DNA of 64,000 nucleotides from assembly GCA_963932465.1 (NCBI GenBank), contig CAWVRF010001067.1, forward strand, positions 1 to 64,000, read 5' to 3'. The notes under the pieces were generated by a model, which was given only the letters and a program-made list of their open reading frames with translations, ran no database searches and was not told the origin of the DNA. The number at the start of each line of letters is the position of its first letter. Positions within the stretch are counted from its first letter, which is position 1. Positions 21,240 to 33,164 of the stretch are shown here, piece by piece. The translations under genes were made by a program, and so were the position numbers. Source of the stretch: Maratus speciosus. Lineage: Eukaryota; Arthropoda; Arachnida; Araneae; Salticidae.

Positions 21240-21620
21240 GTCATGACAATTTTACACCATTCCTCTTTTCTCTTTTCCAAAATTTTTTGAAAGCCAATTT
21301 TCTAAGGATCTCGTTAATAAACTGAAATCGCAAAAGTCCATTGGAGAAACACCAGGTGATTTTACAGGTCTATCTTTAAATTGGATCATGTTTCTGATTC
21401 TTTTATTGCTAAATAAGCTGCAGTTGATTAAAACATGGAGCATAGAGGCTTTGTGCATTCCATATCTAGCTCAACTTTACCAATGCGCTTTCCATATAAG
21501 GCTGGAATTTCTTGTTCACAAATCGGTTATAAAATATTCTGCTGGTAGCGGGGTGAATTAATTTTGGCTTTACTTGAGAATTTTTTAATTTTTAATTTGG
21601 CGTTGTAACAAAAATCTGCA
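21240..21620 (-). pseudogene. mariner-like transposase relic
   Basis: Minus-strand fragments resemble the catalytic domain of mariner-type transposases: SSKAKINSPRYQQNIL (about 21530-21580), EQEIPALYGK (about 21495-21525), and SPGVSPMDFCDF (about 21320-21360), corresponding to the family's SPDxxPMDF block around the third acidic residue. The pieces lie in different frames with stops between them, and no terminal repeats were found. The order is right but the identity is low by eye, so this is tentative. Confidence 0.45.
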
Positions 21621-21624
21621 ACTA

Positions 21625-23429
21625 TCATAAATATATTTGAGAACTTTTCTTTACACTGACGAAGCCATTCCGTGCAGTTATTCCCGTCAGTTTAGTAATA
21701 GAAAATTAATGTTTTTTTTTTTTAATTACAGCTCACTAAATATACCCATGCATCATTGAGTCCTGCCAAAAAAATCCAGTTTTCAGCAGCTAAGTGTTTT
21801 TTTTTATATATTTTCATACATTTTGTTTTTCTTTCAGGAATTTACTTTTGAAAAAAGCAGATGAACTTTAGGTTTAAACATCTTTTTAAATTACTAATCT
21901 TTATGAATGATTTTACTTCAGAGCAAGAGGACATACCTAGTTTAAGTACATTGGATCTTTGAGACGGCGAACTTTCTTTTAGGATCAGAAACTTTACCGT
22001 CTTGATATTTATCTGCTATCGAACTGTCTTAGGGCAAGGTTTCACACTCATGTTTTTATGTTTACTTTCACTAAGACTTTTTAAAATTTCAAACATAATA
22101 TATTACAAGTACTTTTTTCTTTAAATGCAATAACCGCAATATTTACACAGCTTTATAATTTGTTGATAGAAATATGTTTCCTTTGAAAACCCAGTTACAT
22201 AATCTGCGAGCCATCTATATCTTTTAAGAGTCCTTTTTTATGACGGTCTTAGGACTCTTAAAATTGGAAATATGAAAAAAAAGACCATATTCAACATATA
22301 ATATCTATAAATGTATTTGATTTTAAGACACACTTTTATATTGAGATGAAAGATATAAGCATGTTCTTTAATTTCATGCATTTAAAAAATTGCAAAATAC
22401 AGAATTAGTCTATACAGAAGGCTCCAAAATGTCAGATATTTGACGAGCAGAAAATCGGCATTACAGATCACGCGCACGATTACAAAATAAATTTTGCAAC
22501 TAGAGTGGAAAGTTTGATGCCTACTTGTACTTCAGATTATAATAATTACCTTGAACCTAAATAAGTTTGTATTTAAAGTATTTTTGTATTTTTTATACTA
22601 AGTTGCATTTACCTAATGCAAAATTTAGAAAATTTCAACAGTATAATCACCTAAAAAATATTTTTTTTTTGAACTATGAAAAGGAAATTTTAGGTTCAGG
22701 TCATTCAGACTAACATTAAACCTATGTTTTGAAAATGTCATTAAAAAAAATTCAGAAGTTTTTGAGATATCGTGCGCGTTAAGTTTCCGAAATGCTACTT
22801 CAGCAACTGAGCGGGTATATTTCTAAATGCCATAACTTCTGTTATAATGGGGATTTCAAGGAAACAATACTATCAAAATGTTCAGAAAAAATAGGACTTT
22901 AACATCTTAAAAAATAAATAAATAAAGCTATAAAAGTCCTGAGACCCCTTAAATAAATATTTTATTTTACATTCCAACCAAAATACAATAGTAGCAAACG
23001 ATTATTTTGAATTCACCAAATTTTTATCCGAAATGTAAACGAGAATGATTACGAGATCGTTTCCATAAAGTGCGTACGACCTTATGTATAACTATAAAAC
23101 AATAACAATGCGAACCCACTAGTTTGACGCTAAACAGAAATCTGACAACGAAAATCCATATTTTCATTTTATGTTAAACATAAAATTTATGTAATTGTTA
23201 AAGTTTTTATATGAGCTTCTTCAGAGTATACTCAGGATTATACTTTCTTACATATTTTCTCATATATGCGCTTTGTATGGAAACGAGGTTCACGCACAAT
23301 GTTCTAATTTTACTTTGTCATTCATATAAAAATTTATTTTGTCTATTTATGTTTCTAAAGAACATAATATCTAACAAAATGGTTCTGATTCTGAATTCTT
23401 ATTCAAATTCATAAAATATTAATCGATGT
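21625..23429. other. No gene seen
   Basis: AT-rich intergenic DNA. The GGACTCTTAAAA/TTTTAAGAGTCC inverted pair near 22225-22262 is a small hairpin. No supported ORF. Confidence 0.45.
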
Positions 23430-23960
23430 TAATATTGAAATAATGTATGGTGTTACAATTCAAAGGTTGATGTTTTAGTACGGTAAATAGCGTGCTTATA
23501 CAAATAATTGAAAATTTAGTCGAAATGCCATTACAAAGTCCAGCAAATGTAGTTAACATATGTTGTGTAAACATATTTTTCGAATGTGTTTAAAATCTTA
23601 CTTGGAGCTGAATGAAGTTTAACTGATATCGCCATCTATAATATATGAACAAAGAGATACTGTTACTATATCTGTCAAATACTGCGATATATATCCGGAC
23701 AGCAAATGAATGTTTCTATTGTTCTGATTCCTATTTTACATCCTATAACCAGTATATAACATAACCAGTTCTCCTGTAATCTTGAGATTCCTCAAAGCCG
23801 TTGAATAGAACATGTATCACACGTATTCCGAAATATTCAACTATATTAATGCAATTAATGTTACGATTTAAATTCAATTATTTCTGCATTGGATAAGAAC
23901 TCAAAATATGTAAAATGTTAGAGGTAACTTTGGTGATATGTACTAATGTTAATCTATTTT
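23430..23960 (+). repeat. Third diverged copy of the 16.3-17.2 kb repeat
   Basis: Shares GAGCTGAATGAAGTTTAACT (near 23606), a CTATATCTGTCAAATACTGC-type block and TTGAATAGAACATGTATCA with copy 1 at 16290-16770, in the same order. Confidence 0.45.
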
Positions 23961-24260
23961 TTTAAATCCATTCGAAGTACATAATTATAATGCATTAGAA
24001 CTATATGTCACTGGAAATTTATATTTGAACATTCACACAAAGTGTGACAAATACACAAATGCTAAGAGTATGTGTTACAGTTGTTTTAAGGGTAATGATC
24101 AACTGTTGCTAGTATTAGAAAAATGAAAAGTTATTAGAATGAGTGAAGAGAACCCTCTACTAGGCTCACAAATTACATTTTGTCGTACACTTTACAAAAT
24201 ATCTATTCAGTATTTTGACTTGAGATTAAACATAAAAATAAATTAAGATCTGTAGATTTG

Positions 24261-24298
<38 letters not shown>

Positions 24299-25104
24299 GT
24301 ATAATCTTAAAAATCTGACAATAAAACATTAAATTTTAATTAATTTATTTTAGATGTGTTTCCATTACGGACGCATTTTTGCAAATAAAAAATGAAATAC
24401 ATCTATTTTCCGAAGAAAAAATAAATCATGAAGTTAGTCATTATAGATAGAATCATGATTAATTAAATAAATAAAATATATTTCATTATTCCGCCGTAAT
24501 ATCTCAAAAACCGTTTTGTAAATTTAATTAAGGAATGAAATATTTTTGGACTTGATAGAAATAAAACATGATCTTACGCAGACGATACTTTCGCATTTTA
24601 AAAGAATTATATTATGATTTTTTTTTTTAAGTAGCAACAAAAGAATTGCAAACAAATAAAATTAATTGTTAAATTCGTTATATAAAGTGTTATTCGAATT
24701 CGAAGGTTGAATAATAACAATAATATAATAAGTTAAAAATCCCTGCCGGCCCGGCCAACCGGCGGAGGCAGATTTCGAAGTTAAGTATAGTAATTTCACC
24801 AACAAAAAATAAATCATAATTAGAGATAAACCCACATTAACAATTTTATCTGGCCACTTTTGACGAGTTTTTATTTCATTTTTATATAATGGCTGGTAAG
24901 GAGGCATAAAAAAAAGTAATTTTCCAAGCTCAACAACTCAAAATTTTCTGGAACATTTTCAGTTTCATTTTTAATAGAAAAAACATGAAACTTGGTGACG
25001 TGATTTTTGAAGAGATTAAAAAGCGACCTCTATTTTTATTTTTTGTTCAATTAATTGAAACTTGATCTATAAACAATTATTTTGTCAGTAGAACAATATT
25101 TTTC
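23961..25104. other. No gene seen
   Basis: AT-rich DNA with a T30 run at about 24266-24295. A GC-rich patch at 24742-24772 (CCTGCCGGCCCGGCCAACC) stands out. No coding supported. Confidence 0.45.
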
Positions 25105-25180
25105 GTTTCTAACAAGGAGAGGGCCAACCTTGTTAATAACAGATTTTGATTATTTTAATATATTTTGTAGGGTAGAGACC
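25105..25180 (+). repeat. Dispersed ~75-bp repeat, copy 1 (inverse at 32888-32962)
   Basis: AACAAGGAGAGGGCCAACCT and CAGATTTTGATTATTTTAAT match, in reverse complement, 32888-32962. The end GTAGGG is followed by unrelated DNA in both. Confidence 0.65.
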
Positions 25181-25289
25181 CGTAAGTGTCAGGATCAACG
25201 GATTTTATCCAATGCTCCTTAGTTCTTGAGACACCGGGGGGTCTAATAATAGTACACAACTTAAATACTTATTTTGCAACCGCAATGAT

Positions 25290-25385
25290 AGGTTGGTCGT
25301 AGTAGGTTGGTCGTAGCTCAGTTGGTATGGCGTTTTTCGGCTGATCCGCTGGCCCGGGTTCGATACCTGAATAAGCTACTTTAGT
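25290..25385 (+). repeat. tRNA-like sequence (SINE head or degraded tRNA)
   Basis: TAGCTCAGTTGGT fits a polymerase III A-box and GGTTCGATACC a B-box, about 30 bp apart. A convincing acceptor stem and anticodon stem are missing. The 12-bp GTAGGTTGGTCG is duplicated just upstream. Probably a tRNA-derived SINE head; a degraded tRNA gene is the alternative. Confidence 0.5.
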
Positions 25386-25972
25386 TTTTCATTTACTGAT
25401 TGATTTATAAATTTGATTTATAAATGTATTGATGATTTATAAATTTGATTTATAAATGTATTGATGATTTATAAATATTGATTTATAAATATACTAAGTT
25501 ATTTATAAATATACCAAGTATAATTAATAATCTCATTGTCAATTATAATTTATAATATTGCATATCAATTATAATTTTAGCCTATTTAATTTTTTTACTT
25601 TTTACCTAAATAGTTGTATAAAACATCATAAAATTGTTAATTTTTTAAAAGTCACTTATAAAATGTATTTCATAAATTCTTTATCGATGTAGGGATATTG
25701 GGCAAATGTGTCAATTCGTGATTTTAAAGAAACATCATTTACGCATTGCTTTAACAAAGGAAGTCAATGCGATAATACTATTATTCTGTTTTATAAAGTG
25801 ACAAGCATAATTATATTAAAAATTAGCATCAGAATTAAATTACAATAGATTTTTTGCATATTAAAGATTTTTAAATTTGTAATATGTATGCTTGCTCTTT
25901 CAACTATTTTGCTTTCACCTTTATCTTTTTTCTGCTTTTATTTTTATTTTATTTGAATATTCATTTATTTTA
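25386..25972. other. No gene; short ATTTATAAAT-type tandem repeat at 25400-25500
   Basis: TTGATTTATAAATNTATTGA-like units of ~29 bp repeat 3-4 times at 25400-25495. The rest is featureless AT-rich DNA. Confidence 0.5.
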
Positions 25973-26076
25973 TCACTAGCAGACCCACTCGGAGTTGCCC
26001 GGGCCCGTGATGAATAAACCTCAAATTTGTATGATTTTGTACCCTTAATTCCCTTTTGTCTGAATTTATATTTCTA

Positions 26077-26360
26077 CTAGGGGGCTCTGCCCTCTGCAAG
26101 CTACGCTCGCCATCCCCCGTTCAGACACCGCAGAATCTAAAAACACGCTAATCTGATTGGTTTAAAAAATATTATAGAAGATTGAATCATACTGAAAAAA
26201 GCTGTGCAGATCTCCCTGTAAACGGGTTTCCATTCAATTTCCTTTGATTTCAAAAATTTAAGGCCGAATCAGTTGCTGTTAAGACATCCAATGGTTGTTT
26301 TCGTGTTCGATTAAAGATGATCAGTTAAACGTTTGAAAAGAAGCTAAAAATAAAAGGAAT
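26077..26360 (+). repeat. Dispersed repeat 'CTAGGGGGCTC', copy 1 (copy 2 at 42618)
   Basis: About 285 bp align with 42618-42910 in the same orientation. Shared blocks are CTAGGGGGCTC, CTCGCCATCCCCCGT, CAGACACCGCAG, AAACACGCTAAT and a GATTAAA..CAGTTA tail. Upstream, CACTAGCAGACCC..GTTGCCCGGG (25976-26010) looks like a start motif seen in retroposons. Family not identified. Confidence 0.6.
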
Positions 26361-27514
26361 TAAGTGTACAAAGCCTTTGTCTCCCGGTATTTTAAAACAA
26401 TTTCTATAACAATAGCCTAAGTCATGCGACTATCATCAACAGTTCCGGGCGAACCACTTCTCTTTTTATATTCCTGGTGCCATTTTGGTACTTTAATATT
26501 AGCCAGGTACAGGTGATAAGTTGCCAAATATTATTCTATTGCCATCATTTCATCTATATTATAATAGTCCAAGTCATGTAACTGCCATCAATAAATACGC
26601 TCTGATCCCTTCGCTTTTCATATGAAAGTTTGGCCCAGATATCATATACGGCCCCATACTGGCGCGATTTGTTTCCGACGCTAATTTGGGGAAAAGATCA
26701 ACAGCATAAACAACAACATCCGGCTTATCAAATGAAGCAAAATAACGATACTATGGCGCCAGTTAAGTACCCGTTGCGTATATGACATTGGCATCAGAAA
26801 AAAATAGCGCCAATATGGGGCCGTATGTGGCATCTGTGCCGAAAGTTTTCCATTTCGATTTTTAAAAAAATCAATTTTTTTTCGAATAATACTACATAAA
26901 GGCATTGTCGCAAAGAATTCTTGGTACTGTTATGCTAGCCGGGTGCAAATCTCGCCAATAACTATTTTTCAACTCCCCAGCTAGCATTTTTTTTTCGAGT
27001 GGTAAATTAAAACATTGCTTTGAAGTTGAAATTAAATGTCATCGTTTGTTACATAATTTAATATTTGGCCAGATGCTATATACGCACCCGGTTTGGCGTG
27101 ATTTTTTTTTACCAAAATTTGGCGAAAATCTCGTTTTCGAATACCAGTTACATATGTATTTTTGGTACTACTTAGTTATCCCGTCGAACAAAAATCTATC
27201 ACTAAACTAAAAGATTAAATGCCAGTAATGGTTGATAAATGTCACATTCACTCGCCTTTAAGCAAGTTACACGTCTTTACGTCATCAAGTGATTTTTATT
27301 TCGACGTATTATTTGTATATTTATTAATGTTATTAGCCTCCGGTACGGTATGCTATTTCTTTCTCCCAGCTTATTTTGTTTCCAAAAAATAACGTTAGCT
27401 TACAGACGCTAGCAATAAACAAAGTAGATGTGTCATTGTACAATTAAATACTCTATAACATTTTTTAAAATTTCTAAACGTCGCACATTTTCAGTTTTAA
27501 TACCATCGTATTGA
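26361..27514. repeat. Region with scattered ~60-bp motif in both orientations
   Basis: A motif of the form GGCNCAGATRYCATATACG followed by GC-rich GCCCC and a T-run occurs at about 26632 (+), 26755-26800 (-), 26805-26860 (-), 27065 (+) and again at 28590-28630 (-). The 26632/26860 pair forms an imperfect inverted repeat. A minus-strand 74-codon frame over it is a by-product. Probably nested remnants of one non-autonomous element. Confidence 0.5.
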
Positions 27515-27668
27515 GGAAAAAAAGTACTTTTTAATGCATTTTGTTTGAAAACTCTATCTCTATTTGTTTTTTAAATATTAATTTTTTGTAGTTTTTAGCG
27601 ACATTTGTTTCATTTTGGCAACTCAAGTACTCCATTTCTGTTGAAGGTAAAGAAAAAATTGTTTAAAA
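27515..27668 (+). repeat. Dispersed repeat, copy 2 (partner 13738-13895)
   Basis: Aligns with 13738-13895 over ~155 bp; CATTTTGTTTGAAAACTCTA and AACTCAAGTACTCCATTTCT are the clearest blocks. Confidence 0.6.
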
Positions 27669-27889
27669 AATAGCAGTTATATCTTCTTTTTGCCATTTTC
27701 TCATAAAAATTGAAAAAAAAAAAATAAAATACGTGCTACTTTGAGAAGAATATAAATGAAGGATTTATGGTAAAACAGGGAGCTATTATAAACTATATTT
27801 AATTTTAAGTTTCTATATTAATGTAAATGACGTCATTTTACATAAAATAAAATCGTGTGCTTTAAGTCTTAAAATTTAAATATGTTTTG

Positions 27890-28228
27890 CAGTAGAGTCC
27901 CGATTATCCGAGTCACGCTTAACAGAGTTATTTCCTTCTGATGGACTGGTGGCTTCTATTATTATGAAACAGCCATTATAAATAAAGCGTTATGTGAAGA
28001 TGAAAGAGCTGCCGTAAAAAGTTAGAACTCTGATTTTCTGGTCAGTATGGAATAAAAATGGCCATAATTTTTTTTTTTTCAAAAAAAATTATGGCCATTT
28101 TTTTTCCCCATTCTGACAAAAAAATCAGAGTTCTAACTTTTTACGGCAGCTCTTTCATCTTCACATAACGCTTCATTTATAATGGCTGTTTCATAATAAT
28201 AGAAGCCACCAATCCACCAGAAGAAAAT
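27890..28228. mobile_element. pogo-like terminus plus ~300-bp foldback
   Basis: CAGTAGAGTCCCGATTATCC (27890) looks like a pogo/Tigger-type terminal repeat. Beginning at about 27931, a nearly perfect inverted repeat runs to about 28226: left arm 27931-28075, right arm 28085-28226, both containing AAAGAGCTGCCGTAAAAAG or its inverse. No inverse of the terminal motif follows the right arm, so the element looks rearranged or truncated into a snap-back form. Confidence 0.65.
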
Positions 28229-28229
28229 G

Positions 28230-29419
28230 AAGTAATGGAAATGCCGGGGGCGACACTAAATTCTGAAAAAGCAGAATTCCTGTTCTCTAGTACTATTTTC
28301 TTTGTTCTTTCGTTATTTAAAATAAAAAATTATGTCAATTTGTATTATTTGACGAGTGGTTTGGCGATTTATATAATTTAGCGAAATGGGTCGATGGAAT
28401 AACTAAGTAGTACCGCATTTTTTAATTATTTTCTATTATTTTTTATTTTTAAAGGAAAATAACCAAAAAATCAATTAACTATAGAACAAAACAATTTATG
28501 TAATTAAAAAAAATGAAAATGAAGTAAATAAACACTTATTATTAAATAAACAACAATATCCGGGTTCCCATGTCAACCAAAATAATGCCATTTTGCCGGT
28601 GCGTATATGACATCTGTGCCTAATATTTCCCTTTTCCTTTCATTTAAAAAAATAAAGAAGTGAAACCCTTTATTTTAAATGTTTCTGTTTGCATTAAATA
28701 AAATGATAATGAAATACAAATTGAATTATGAATAAAAGTAACATGATACATTTCTTAGCCTACATTTAAGGGAGGCCAAACTTTCTCGCCAAATTAGTTT
28801 AAAATAGTAACATTTTCTAAAATCTGAAGAAAAAAAAAATATCTGTTTGATTAAAATTTGAGTTGCTATCATTAGAAAAATGTATATAAAATTAGAAAAA
28901 AATTAATATTTCGAAAACTAATTCGAATTTAAAAATGCTAATACCAGTTTTGAAATCTGCGGATCAATATTGATTTTTGGTGTTAATGTCATCGCAAAGT
29001 ATTCCATATTTTAGGAGAATTCGCCGTGAAACATAATCAGTTGTTTAATCAGTCGATTCAAAGAATCGTTACATTTCAGCCGTTTCATATATTCGTTTCA
29101 TAAATTCGTTTCATTAGGATTTTATATATATAGGGTAGAAATATAAAAATCGCAAGAAAAATATTGAACTGAAGATGCGTACTATTTTGCGTAAGTTGAT
29201 TTTGGGAGTCTATGCGTACCGAAAGCGAGCGGAACTGCGAAAAGCATTCAGGTTTTTACTGATTTCGTGGACATTTTCAGACATTTTGTTTCGTAAAAAA
29301 TATTTCTACCCCTCCGAACGTTTCAAAATTTTTACAGGAGATGTAAATCTGGTCTATTTAGATGCTTCGATAAACATTGTGATAAAATAAGGACGTTGAC
29401 TAAAATAATAAATTAAGAA
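28230..29419. other. No gene seen
   Basis: AT-rich DNA. A 71-codon plus frame at 29175-29390 is basic and hydrophobic but shows no recognisable feature or flanking signal. Confidence 0.4.
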
Positions 29420-31185
29420 ATTTGCTTAATTCACTATTCGAAAATAGTGGGTAGGGCAACCTTCCACCAACAGGGAGCGCAATATGTTCTATACAAATAT
29501 TACTATACAAAACAGTGGTTAAAGTGCTGTTATAACTTACGTGAAAATTTCAAGTCGATCGATTAGTTCGTTTTCCAAATTTTAGCGAATTCGTGTTCAT
29601 TCTCTATTAAAAAAAGCGTTTCTTTTCTTTTTAAAAGTCGATTTTTTTCCATTTTGAACAAAAAGTTCTGAATCATTTTTTTTTTAATTTACCTACTCTT
29701 AATTAGTCTACAAATATAGGCCGAGAAGCTAAAGTTTAAAATCTGTAAATGCTGTATTTTTAAAATTTTGGTTTAAATTTGAATTCCCATTAAACTTTTA
29801 CCCTATGGTTTTTATCTACTCTCCAAAATAAAAGTAGGTGTTTTTCAAAGCAGTGATAATGTCTGTAACTTTTAATAAGTAGAATATATCTCATGACTCC
29901 CTCAAAAAATGGCATATAAAAAGTCGGAAACTCTAATTTTTTGAAAGAAATCTACAGCCCCTGCATCCCAACCTGGAATTTCACGCATCATTTTTTTTAC
30001 ACTTTATCTTTTGAGTTATAAATGTTCTTAAAGTTTCAAACAGATTGCCTTTCTAGATTTCCTAATTTTAACAAAATCGCGTTATGTTAGTTCCACATTC
30101 GACCACCAGGGAGCGCACTCTATTCTTAACAAAAGCTCCTTTAGACAACCTATCAGTAGATATGTTACTCGAGGTGGTGGCGGTCTTCAGCAAGAATTTA
30201 AAATATTTGTTGAAATTACTATTCGGAAATAGTGGTATTCGGAATAACTTAACTTTTGTCACATTTATATGTACTAAGTAGCATGTATCTGAGGACTCCG
30301 TCAAAAAACGGCACCTGAAACGGTATGAAATTCAAAGGAAAAAAAAGAAATATTTCGCCCCTCCCCTCCCCCCACACCCACCTGCCCGAAATTTCACGCA
30401 CCATTTTTTATAAACTTTTTCTAATGTGTTATAAACTATCTTAAAGTTTCAAGCAGATCTCTTTGTCAGATTTTCTACTTCGCGGTCTGTTAGTCGTCGG
30501 TCTGTTAGTCGCGGTCTGTTAGTTAGAGAATCGCGGTCTGTTAGTTCTACATTCCACCACCAGGAAGCGCACTGTATTTTTAACAAAACTGTATCTGATC
30601 GTAACTATGTTACACAACCTATCAGTAGATATGTTACTCGAGGGAGTAAAGGTCTTAAGCAAGAAATTAAGATATTTTTGAAATTCGGAAATAGTGGTCA
30701 CAAACTTTTGACATTTTTATATTTAATAAGACTCATTTATCTCAGGACTCCGTCAAAAAACTGCACCGGAAATGGTAAGAAACGCAAAAGTAAAAAAAAA
30801 AGAAATCTATCGCACCTCCTCCTCTCCCCACCTCCCCGAAATTTCACTCGCCATTCTTATATAATTTTTTTCTAATGTGTTATAAACTTACTTGAAGTTT
30901 CAAACAGATCGCCTTGTTAGATTCCCTACTTTAAATGAAATCGCGGTCTGTTAGTTCTACATTCCACCACCAGGGAGCGCACTCTATTCTTAGCAAAAGA
31001 GTATATGAACGAAACCTCTTCACGCAACCTACCCGTAGATACATGGATAGGGGGGGGGGGGTCTTAACCAAGAATTTAAGATATTTGCTGAAATGACTTT
31101 TCGAAAATAGTGGTATCAAGACTTCTGATATTTTTATCGCGAATAAGTAACATTTATGCTGTATTTTTACAAAATCGCACACCGT
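29420..31185. repeat. Large-unit (~410-455 bp) tandem repeat, four diverged copies
   Basis: CACCAGGGAGCGCACTCTAT-type text recurs at about 29475 (weak), 30105, 30560 and 30968. GTGTTATAAACT..AAGTTTCAA recurs at about 30010, 30425 and 30875. GGACTCCGTCAAAAAACGGC-like text recurs at 30292 and 30745. A C-rich tract (CCCTCCCCTCCCCCCAC) sits in each full unit. Open frames across the units on either strand are non-coding by-products. Confidence 0.75.
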
Positions 31186-31517
31186 TCTGAAGAATATTAC
31201 AATAACACGTAACGTGACTGCCGTTTAAAATAAGCATATAAAAGAAATAAACCGGTTAGTGAAATTAGCGCTCCCCACTCATAAATTAAGGGTGCATAAA
31301 GTTCTGTACGAACATCCGACATGAGTTCCCACTGCCTGCGGCACTGTATAGTAGGAGGGCGATAAATTCGGAACATTTTTCTGTATTTAAAACATAAAAG
31401 AGAGCAATAAAAAATGCGTTTAAAAATGTCTTTAAAAAAAACACTTCTGAAAAAAAATCATTATCAGTATCAAAAATGAGAATTTAAATTCTATTAAAAC
31501 TGTTGCTACCCGCTACA

Positions 31518-31762
31518 TTGTTTATTGCTGTTACACATACATCTGACTTGTGTGCTTGACATCTAGGTCCGCTTATAAGTCATCGTCAAATTACAGGGAC
31601 GAGATAGCACAATGAAATTTACAACACAGAGAAATTACGTCCGGGAGCTCCACAAAGAGTGTGCAATGGAGCCAGCGAGAGTCGAACTCGCAGATCTCTG
31701 CCGCTCACAAAGCTTGGCGGCTTGCAGCGTGGTGTCCTAACCGCTCGGCCACCGAGGCCCCC
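31518..31762 (-). mobile_element. tRNA-derived SINE (Ser/Leu-like head) with 10-bp target duplication
   Basis: The minus-strand head (31762 to about 31660) shows A-box-like TGGCCGAGCGGTTA and a perfect T-stem GCGAG/CTCGC with B-box GAGTTCGACTC, arranged as in a tRNA with a long variable arm. A ~140-bp unrelated body follows. ACCCGCTACA at 31508-31517 and again at 31763-31772 is a 10-bp target duplication. It is a different sequence family from the SINE at 9282. Confidence 0.75.
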
Positions 31763-31772
31763 ACCCGCTACA

Positions 31773-31993
31773 GCAGCAGAAAGCATGAGAATGCAAGGAC
31801 TTATTGTTGCCAATTTCTAATTTCTAGTAGTAAAGGACCCAGTAAGGAGTATTCTAATCTTTTATTTAACGTTTAAAAAACGCATTCCTTGCTATCTAAA
31901 TAAATCAGCATCAAGCAGGCACCTCCAATTTTCCGTAAACCAACCAAAATCGCCGATTTTTTAGTAGATAATGTTGCTCAACCCATAAAAGTA

Positions 31994-32028
<35 letters not shown>

Positions 32029-32499
32029 GAAAACAGTGTGGCAAAGAAAAGCCTGTCAGGTTGTCAAGCTGATTGCTAGGTTGTGACGTCATTTGAAACT
32101 AACCCCTTCTCTTAAACGCTCATTATTATTAAATATGTTTTCAAAGCATGTGTTTCACCTTCATGCTAAAATTTAACGTTTAGTTAAAAAAACAGTCACT
32201 CTTGGAACATTAAGCACTCAAATTGGTTTATTTAATTGTATCCCGGTTTACTTAATTATTTCTGCGAAAACTTTATACAGCGAACCAAACGAAAGCAAGC
32301 GGAAACAAAGAAACGTATTTTTCATGAGCGATGCATTATGAACCAACCAACCGAATGTAATCTGAGGGGAAAAAAGGCGTACTTTTCATGCGAGTGATGT
32401 CCGAATATTTATTAATTACTCATCTAATAATTAGAATATTAAAATTCTGAGGATATGGTGCGTTAGAAGAGGCCTTGGACTCTTTTAAAAAAAAAATTT
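31773..32499. other. No gene; A33 run at about 31994
   Basis: Non-coding. A poly-A run ends a ~200-bp stretch and could mark a retroposon tail, but the source is not recognisable. The text at 32460-32590 is described separately. Confidence 0.4.
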
Positions 32500-32595
32500 G
32501 AACCTGGTACGTGCCGTAGATTTTGCTAACCATCGCACACAGACAGACGGACGGATAGACAGACAGAGCGATTTGTTCTTTTATTAGTATAGATA
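32500..32595 (+). repeat. Retroposon 3'-tail-like sequence
   Basis: ACACAGACAGACGGACGG..GACAGACAGAGCG followed by TTCTTTTATTAGTATAGATA resembles the 3' tails of RTE-type LINEs and their SINEs in arthropods. No coding part is attached. Assignment is by general resemblance only. Confidence 0.4.
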
Positions 32596-32887
32596 ACTAG
32601 ATGTCACCACAGCAGATTTTGTCAAGATTTTGGAATTTTTATCATTCAATAATAGATCCAATTTCTTTTTAAACCTCCTTAAAGGATGGGAAATAATAGT
32701 TTAAAAATAAAAAAAATGATAAATTTAAGTTTGTTAACATTATAATTAATGTATGATATTAAAATTTGTAATTGAAATTATTAAATTATAATTAGAAGTA
32801 TATTTATAAAACAGAATATGAGAAAAAAAAATGTAGCGCGTTTGTAAAAAAATGTAAAAAAAATGTGAAAATGAGAAAAAAAAATGT

Positions 32888-32962
32888 AGCGCACCCCTAC
32901 AACATATATTAAAATAATCAAAATCTGTGATTAACAAGGTTGGTCCCCTCCTTGTAAGGCAA
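32888..32962 (-). repeat. Dispersed ~75-bp repeat, copy 2 (inverse of 25105-25180)
   Basis: Reverse complement matches 25105-25180, including ACCAACCTTGTTAATCACAG and GATTATTTTAATATATNTTG. Confidence 0.65.
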
Positions 32963-33164
32963 TCGCTTCAGGAAATTCTGTTCAAAATCCCACTTTGACA
33001 TCATTTTTTGAAAGATATTCTGCCTCTATCAAAATTTCGATCATTACGGTACATTATATCGTTTCTGAACAAGAGAATCTACCAATTGGGTGCGTTTGAG
33101 AGCAAAAATGAATTTAAAAATGAGTAAGAAAATAAATAGTTTGGATTTAAATACACCCTTAAGA

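Noticed and set aside
25290..25385. Functional tRNA gene
   Set aside because: A- and B-boxes are present but acceptor and anticodon stems do not form; the same holds for 13515-13580 and 34075-34146.
29175..29390. 71-codon plus-strand ORF
   Set aside because: Unsupported by composition, motifs or context.
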